10,188 nucleotides of DNA from an uncultured Massilia sp. (lineage in GTDB: Bacteria; Pseudomonadota; Gammaproteobacteria; Burkholderiales; Burkholderiaceae): NCBI GenBank assembly GCA_946886065.1, contig CAMPHU010000168.1, forward strand, positions 1 through 10,188, written 5' to 3'. Positions 6,387 to 10,188 of the stretch are shown in pieces. The notes under the pieces were generated by a model. The model was not told the origin of the DNA. It worked only from the letters and a program-made list of their open reading frames with translations, and did no database searches. Numbering within the stretch: position 1 is the first letter of the stretch; each line of letters starts with the position of its first letter. A program made the translations under genes and the position numbers.

Positions 6387-6417
6387 CGTCATCCCCGCGA
6401 AGGCGGGAACCCAAGTT
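6387..6417 (+). repeat. REP-like repeat, second arm of an inverted pair
   Basis: This copy reads CGTCATCCCCGCGAAGGCGG followed by GAACCCAAGTTT. It contains a 5-bp stem (6394-6398 with 6403-6407) around GAAG. With the inverted copy at 6279-6302 it encloses about 85 bases, giving the head-to-head layout of a REPIN or small MITE. It lies 29 bases beyond the rlmB stop, so its hairpin could protect or end the rnr-rlmB transcript. No T run follows it on the minus strand. Confidence 0.7.
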
Positions 6418-6445
6418 TCTCAGCAGACCGATAACGTAAAACCGA

Positions 6446-7189
6446 TCAGCCTTCGCGCGCCATCCTCTGGCGGCGCGCTTCATACAGGCAGACCCCCGAG
6501 GCCACCGACACGTTCAGGCTCTCGATCGAACCCATCATCGGAATGCTCACCAGCACATCGCAGGTCTCGCGCGTCAGGCGGCGCATGCCCTCGCCTTCCG
6601 AGCCCATGACCAGCGCCGCCGGCCCGGTGAAGTCGGCCTGGTACAGCCCCTTGTCCGCATCGTCCGAGGTGCCGATCAGGAGGATGTCGCGCTCCTTCAG
6701 CTCGCGCATGGTGCGCGCCAGGTTGGTGACGGTGATGTAAGGCACGGTCTCGGCCGCGCCGCTGGCCACCTTGGCGGCGGTCGCGTTCAGGCCCACCGCG
6801 CGGTCCTTCGGCACGATCACCGCATGCGCCCCGACGCCGTCGGCCACGCGCAGGCAGGCGCCCAGGTTGTGCGGGTCGGTGATGCCGTCGAGGATCAGCA
6901 GCAGCGGCGGACCTTCGATCGCATCCAGCAGCTCGTCCAGGTTGCGCGCCAGGGCCAGCTGGCTGGCGAAGGCGATCACGCCCTGGTGGCGGCGGGTGCC
7001 GGTGATCTTGTCGAGGCGCGAAGGCTCTACGGGCATCACGCGCACGCCGGCCGCCTTGGCGTTGGCGATCAGGTCCTGCATGCGGCGGTCGTTGCGCTCG
7101 GCGTCGACGAAGATCTCTTCCACCGACGAAGCCTCATGGCGCAGCCGCGAGGTCACCGCGTGGAACCCGAAAATCATTTTGTTTTTCAT
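6446..7189 (-). CDS. rlmB: 23S rRNA (guanosine-2'-O-)-methyltransferase RlmB
   Basis: RlmB methylates the 2'-O of G2251 in the P-loop of 23S rRNA using S-adenosylmethionine. The 247-residue product has the N-terminal substrate-binding domain ([12 protein letters not shown], about 5-75) and a C-terminal SpoU/TrmD knot. The knot motifs are [13 protein letters not shown] (N108 and R114 region), VMGSEGEGM, and [22 protein letters not shown], which forms the cofactor loop. Length matches the family (about 245). The ATG at 7189 lies 3 bases downstream of the rnr stop. Its only Shine-Dalgarno-like purine run is the AAGAAG of the final lysine codons of rnr, so translation is probably coupled. rnr-rlmB is a known neighbourhood in proteobacteria. 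Confidence 0.96.
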   Translation of the reverse strand: MKNKMIFGFHAVTSRLRHEASSVEEIFVDAERNDRRMQDLIANAKAAGVRVMPVEPSRLDKITGTRRHQGVIAFASQLALARNLDELLDAIEGPPLLLILDGITDPHNLGACLRVADGVGAHAVIVPKDRAVGLNATAAKVASGAAETVPYITVTNLARTMRELKERDILLIGTSDDADKGLYQADFTGPAALVMGSEGEGMRRLTRETCDVLVSIPMMGSIESLNVSVASGVCLYEARRQRMAREG

Positions 7190-7192
7190 TCG

Positions 7193-9802
7193 TTACTTCT
7201 TTTTGCTAGTTTTGGATGCGGTCTTGGCCGCTTTGGATGCGCCTTGTGCACCTTGTTTGGTGGCGCTCTTTTTTGCTGCAGCTTGCTTGGCAGGGCTCTT
7301 GGCGACGCCCTTGGCGGCCGGTTTCGCCGCGGCGGTGGCGGGGGCCTTCGGGGCGGACCTGGCGGCGCTGCGCGGACGGCGCGGCGGCGGAACGAAGACC
7401 ACGTCTTCTTCCTGTTCTTCCTCGGCGGCCGGCGCCGGAGCGTTCAGGAGTTCGCCGGCCTGCGCCCTGGCGCGCGCCCTGCGCGACTTGGGCGCCTTCG
7501 GCTCCAGCGCTTCCTGGGCCGCCTGGCGCGCGCGCTCGAGCGGCGTCGGGACAGCCTCCGGCGCGGAGTCGGGCAAGGATGCGCCCAGCACCAGGTCGAT
7601 CTTGCGCGCTTCCAGGTCCACGCGCGCCACCTTGACAGTGACGCGGTCGGTCAGCTGGTAGCGCTTGCCGGTGCGGTCGCCGCGCAGTTCATGGCGCGCG
7701 TCGTCGTACTGGAAGTAGTCCTGGCCCAGTTCCGTCACGTGCACCAGGCCTTCGACGTAGAGCGTGTCGAGCGTGACGAAGATGCCGAACGGGGTCACGC
7801 CGGACACGGTGCCGGTGAATTCCTCGCCCAGCTTGTTCTGCATGAAGTAGCACTTCAGCCAGTTCTCGACGTCGCGCGAGGCTTCGTCGGCGCGGCGCTC
7901 GTTGGCCGAGCAGTGCACGCCGAGCGCGTCCCAGATCGTCAGATCTTTTTCAAGCTTCTGCTTGCCTTCGGCCTTGTCCTTGGCGGCCTGCTTGCGCGCC
8001 GAATTCGACAGGGTCGTATTCAGCTTGCCCAGTTCGATGCCCTTCGGCTCGTAGCGCTTGCCCTGCAACAGGGCCTTGATCGCGCGATGGGTCAGCAAAT
8101 CCGGATAGCGGCGGATCGGGCTGGTGAAGTGCGCGTAGGCCTCGTAGGCCAGGCCGAAGTGGCCGACGTTGTCCGGGCTGTACACCGCCTGCTGCATCGA
8201 GCGCAGCAGCATGGTCTGCAGCAGGGCCGCATCCGGACGCTCCTTGATCTGCTGCATCACCGCCGCATAGTCGCGCGCGGTCGGCTTGCCGCCGCCGCCC
8301 AGGTTCAGGCCCACCTGCTTGAGGAAGGTGCGCAGCTGGTTCAGCTTTTCCTCGGTCGGGATCGCGTGGATGCGGAAGGTGCCCGGGTGCTTGTGGCGGA
8401 TCAGGAAGTCCGCGGCGCACACGTTGGCGGCCAGCATGCATTCCTCGATCAGGCGGTGTGCGTCGTTGCGGGTGCGCGGGATGATCTTTTCGATCTTGCC
8501 CAGCGGGTTGCAGACGATATAGGTTTCGGTGGTCTCGAAATCGATCGCGCCGCGTTCCTGGCGCGCCTTCAGCAGCGCGCGGAAGACCTCGTTCAGGTTC
8601 AGCAGGTGCGGCACCACATTCAGGCGGCGCTGGGCTTCCGGGCCCTTGGTGTTGCCGAGGATATCGGCCACTTCGTTGTAGGTCAGGCGCGCGGCCGAGT
8701 GCATCACGGCCGGATAGAACTGGTAGGCCGTGACTTCGCCATCGAGGGTGACGACCATGTCGCACACCAGGCAGCAGCGGTCCACCGCCGGGTTCAGCGA
8801 ACACAGGCCGTTGGAGAGCTTCTCCGGCAGCATCGGGATCACGCGGCGCGGGAAATAAACCGAGGTGCTGCGCTCGATCGCATCGGCGTCGAGCGCATCG
8901 TTCGGCTTCACGTAATGGCTGACGTCGGCGATCGCCACCAGCAGGCGGTAGCCCTTGGCGCGGCCGATCTTGACCGGTTCGCAGTAGACCGCATCGTCGA
9001 AGTCGCGCGCGTCTTCGCCGTCGATGGTCACCAGGGGTACGTCGCGCAGGTCGACACGGTCGGCCAGGTCGGCCGCGATCACTTCGTTCGGCAGCCTGGC
9101 CGCCTGCTTCTGCGCGGCCGCCGAGAACACGTGCGGCACGCCGAACTTGCGCACGGCGATCTCGATCTCCATGCCCGGGTCGTCCAGTTCGCCGAGCACT
9201 TCGACGATACGGCCGGTGGGCTGCTGGAAGCGGCCCGGCTGCTCGATCAGCTCGACGCTGACCACCTGCCCCGCCTTGGCCTTGCCCGGCGAACCGGACA
9301 CCAGGATGTCCTGGCTGATGCGCTGGTCTTCGGGCGAGACGATCCACACGCCACCTTCGTTCAGCAGGCGGCCGATCACGTGGGTGTTGGCGCGCTCGAC
9401 CACTTCGACGATCGTGCCCTCCGGGCGGCCGCGGCGGTCGGTGCCGGTCACGCGCGCCATCACCTTGTCGCCGTGCAGCACTTTTTGCATTTCGCGGTCG
9501 GACAGGAAGAGATCGTCGCCGCCTTGGTCGGGAATCACGAACCCATACCCGTCGCGGTGCGCGCTGACACGGCCGGCCACGAAGCCGGTGTGGTCGGTCA
9601 GCATATAGGTGCCGGCCTGGCGGTCGGCGCGGATCTGGCCGTCACGCTCCATGGCGTTGAGGCGGCGTCCGAGGACTTCCTGGGCGGCGGGCTTGACCTT
9701 CAGGGCGCGCGCCAGCGCGGCCGCATCGAGCGGCTCGGTGGCGTCACGAAAGACGGCGAGGATTTCCTCGCGGCTTGGAATGGTATGAGTAGGTTGCTTC
9801 AA
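7193..9802 (-). CDS. rnr: Ribonuclease R
   Basis: RNase R is a 3'-5' exoribonuclease that degrades structured RNA and acts in rRNA quality control and trans-translation. The 869-residue protein has an N-terminal HTH-like domain (8-65), two cold-shock domains (about 72-215), the RNB catalytic domain, an S1 domain (659 to about 741) and a long tail. The catalytic motif TIDGEDARDFDD carries D261, D267, D269 and D270, matching E. coli D272, D278, D280 and D281. HFTSPIRRYPDLLTHR is also present. The tail (about 743-869) is rich in Lys and Ala, with an acidic patch EEEQEED, and makes the protein longer than E. coli RNase R (813). The start is TTG at 9802: an in-frame TAA lies 12 bases upstream, and the conserved SREEIL region begins about ten residues in, too early for the first internal ATG. 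The ribosome binding site is weak. Confidence 0.95.
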   Translation of the reverse strand: MKQPTHTIPSREEILAVFRDATEPLDAAALARALKVKPAAQEVLGRRLNAMERDGQIRADRQAGTYMLTDHTGFVAGRVSAHRDGYGFVIPDQGGDDLFLSDREMQKVLHGDKVMARVTGTDRRGRPEGTIVEVVERANTHVIGRLLNEGGVWIVSPEDQRISQDILVSGSPGKAKAGQVVSVELIEQPGRFQQPTGRIVEVLGELDDPGMEIEIAVRKFGVPHVFSAAAQKQAARLPNEVIAADLADRVDLRDVPLVTIDGEDARDFDDAVYCEPVKIGRAKGYRLLVAIADVSHYVKPNDALDADAIERSTSVYFPRRVIPMLPEKLSNGLCSLNPAVDRCCLVCDMVVTLDGEVTAYQFYPAVMHSAARLTYNEVADILGNTKGPEAQRRLNVVPHLLNLNEVFRALLKARQERGAIDFETTETYIVCNPLGKIEKIIPRTRNDAHRLIEECMLAANVCAADFLIRHKHPGTFRIHAIPTEEKLNQLRTFLKQVGLNLGGGGKPTARDYAAVMQQIKERPDAALLQTMLLRSMQQAVYSPDNVGHFGLAYEAYAHFTSPIRRYPDLLTHRAIKALLQGKRYEPKGIELGKLNTTLSNSARKQAAKDKAEGKQKLEKDLTIWDALGVHCSANERRADEASRDVENWLKCYFMQNKLGEEFTGTVSGVTPFGIFVTLDTLYVEGLVHVTELGQDYFQYDDARHELRGDRTGKRYQLTDRVTVKVARVDLEARKIDLVLGASLPDSAPEAVPTPLERARQAAQEALEPKAPKSRRARARAQAGELLNAPAPAAEEEQEEDVVFVPPPRRPRSAARSAPKAPATAAAKPAAKGVAKSPAKQAAAKKSATKQGAQGASKAAKTASKTSKKK

Positions 9803-9816
9803 ATCGGTTCTTTATT

Positions 9817-9837
9817 CTTAGTAGTCTTAGTAGTAGT
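9817..9837. repeat. Short tandem repeat in the rnr leader
   Basis: CTTAGTAGT occurs twice back to back (9817-9825 and 9826-9834), followed by another AGT. It ends 14 bases upstream of the TTG start of rnr, so it lies in the rnr 5' untranslated region. A unit change would shift leader length by 9 or 3 bases. Confidence 0.75.
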
Positions 9838-9968
9838 GACGCCGCGTCATGTGTTCAGGGCGCCGTGGTTTCATTGACACCTTGGCAGGCGTAGTGTAAC
9901 GGAGGTCCGCGCGATTCGCCTAACGCGATTCACCCAAGCGGACGCGCTCCCGGCATGCGAGAGGGTCT

Positions 9969-9996
9969 TTGACTTTTGAAATTCATCCGCTATAAT
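9969..9996 (+). promoter_or_regulatory. Sigma-70 promoter of tRNA-Leu
   Basis: TTGACT (9969-9974) and a perfect TATAAT (9991-9996) are separated by 16 bases. Transcription would start near 10003 and read rightwards into the tRNA-Leu gene at 10138. Near-consensus boxes are usual for stable RNA genes. The distance of about 135 bases to the mature tRNA is longer than usual. Confidence 0.85.
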
Positions 9997-10069
9997 CTCG
10001 GTCTCTTCAGCAACGACGGCAACGCCGCAGCGAAGAACGCAGCAGTAGCAGGAATGGATTCAACGCGGC

Positions 10070-10087
10070 GATCGACGAAAGTTGATC
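10070..10087 (+). other. GNRA-capped hairpin in the tRNA-Leu leader
   Basis: GATCGAC (10070-10076) pairs with GTTGATC (10081-10087) through six Watson-Crick pairs and one G-U wobble, closed by a GAAA tetraloop. CGC (10064-10066) and GCG (10090-10092) can extend it beyond a small internal loop. Upstream, CGGC (10017-10020) and GCCG (10024-10027) form a shorter stem. These sit in the predicted transcript between the promoter and the tRNA. Confidence 0.6.
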
Positions 10088-10137
10088 TAGCGAAAAATGA
10101 CAAGACCTGATATTGTAGCAGAGTTAGCAAGTGCAGT

Positions 10138-10188
10138 GCCCACGTGGCGGAATTGGTAGACGCGCATGGTTCAGGTCCATGTGCCGCG
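10138..10188 (+). tRNA. tRNA-Leu (anticodon CAG), 3' part missing
   Basis: The first 51 bases of a leucine tRNA are present. The 5' acceptor strand is GCCCACG (10138-10144), and the D arm GGCGGAATTGGTAGAC is typical of bacterial tRNA-Leu. The anticodon stem CATGG/CCATG encloses the loop TTCAGGT, whose middle triplet CAG reads CTG codons. CTG is the main leucine codon in a genome this GC-rich. The variable arm, T arm and 3' acceptor strand are beyond the window. Confidence 0.93.

Larger units (their letters stand above)
9803..10137. other. Gene-free region between rnr and tRNA-Leu (divergent leaders)
   Basis: This 335-base stretch has no credible protein gene. From left to right it holds: the rnr leader with a tandem repeat (9817-9837); an odd palindrome TGACGCCGCGTCA (9837-9849); a weak candidate minus-strand -10 box for rnr, TACACT at 9898-9893, without a good -35; a direct repeat of CGCGATTC at 9910-9917 and 9924-9931; the strong plus-strand promoter at 9969-9996; and the tRNA leader with a GNRA hairpin. 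Confidence 0.7.

Noticed and set aside
6824..9877. A 1017-codon open frame on the plus strand.
   Set aside because: It runs antisense to rlmB and all of rnr. Its translation has no recognisable domain, and high GC content suppresses stop codons in the opposite strand.
10054..10110. An 18-codon frame starting at ATG 10054 in the tRNA-Leu leader.
   Set aside because: The purine run AGGA abuts the ATG, leaving no proper spacing, and the frame runs through the GNRA hairpin.
1..10188. CRISPR array, insertion sequence, prophage or integrase.
   Set aside because: No regularly spaced repeats, no transposase or integrase motifs; the only repeats are the short palindromes and tandems listed.

Overview
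The window is GC-rich, tightly packed bacterial chromosome. The best taxonomic guess is a betaproteobacterium of the Oxalobacteraceae (Massilia/Telluria-like). This rests on the gene neighbourhoods (ppiB-lpxH, rnr-rlmB), the short EpsC-type serine acetyltransferase and the overall protein flavour. It is inferred from memory of these families, not from a database search.

Left part (1-1104, + strand): the 3' end of a cyclophilin peptidyl-prolyl isomerase gene, then lpxH for lipid A synthesis, closed by a strong GC-rich hairpin with a short T run. Next (1137-1735): a lone MqsA-type zinc-finger/HTH antitoxin-like regulator on the minus strand, with no MqsR toxin beside it. It is divergent from the following operon and shares a 206-bp intergenic region with it.

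Middle (1736-4752, + strand): a translationally coupled operon of a YtrA-type GntR repressor, an ABC-2 type ATPase, a six-helix permease and an unrecognised secreted protein. The first three genes overlap as ATGA and the fourth follows after 7 bases. A near-consensus sigma-70 promoter lies upstream. This looks like a self-regulated envelope-stress or export transporter with a periplasmic accessory protein, and it is the most open-ended system in the window.

Right part (4712-9802, minus strand): yceH (UPF0502) and the serine O-acetyltransferase gene form one unit, cysE then yceH. Its 3' end overlaps that of the secreted-protein gene by 41 bp. Upstream of cysE is a roughly 250-base spacer with a REP-like inverted repeat pair. 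Beyond it, rnr (RNase R, TTG start) and rlmB (23S rRNA Gm2251 methyltransferase) form an RNA-processing operon with a 3-base gap.

Extreme right (9803-10188): a 335-base gene-free stretch holds the rnr leader and, facing the other way, a near-consensus promoter. That promoter drives a tRNA-Leu(CAG) gene, cut by the window end, through an unusually long leader of about 135 nt with a GNRA-capped hairpin. No insertion sequence, prophage, CRISPR array or integrase was seen. Most of the window is core genome; the solitary MqsA and the transporter operon are the accessory-looking parts.
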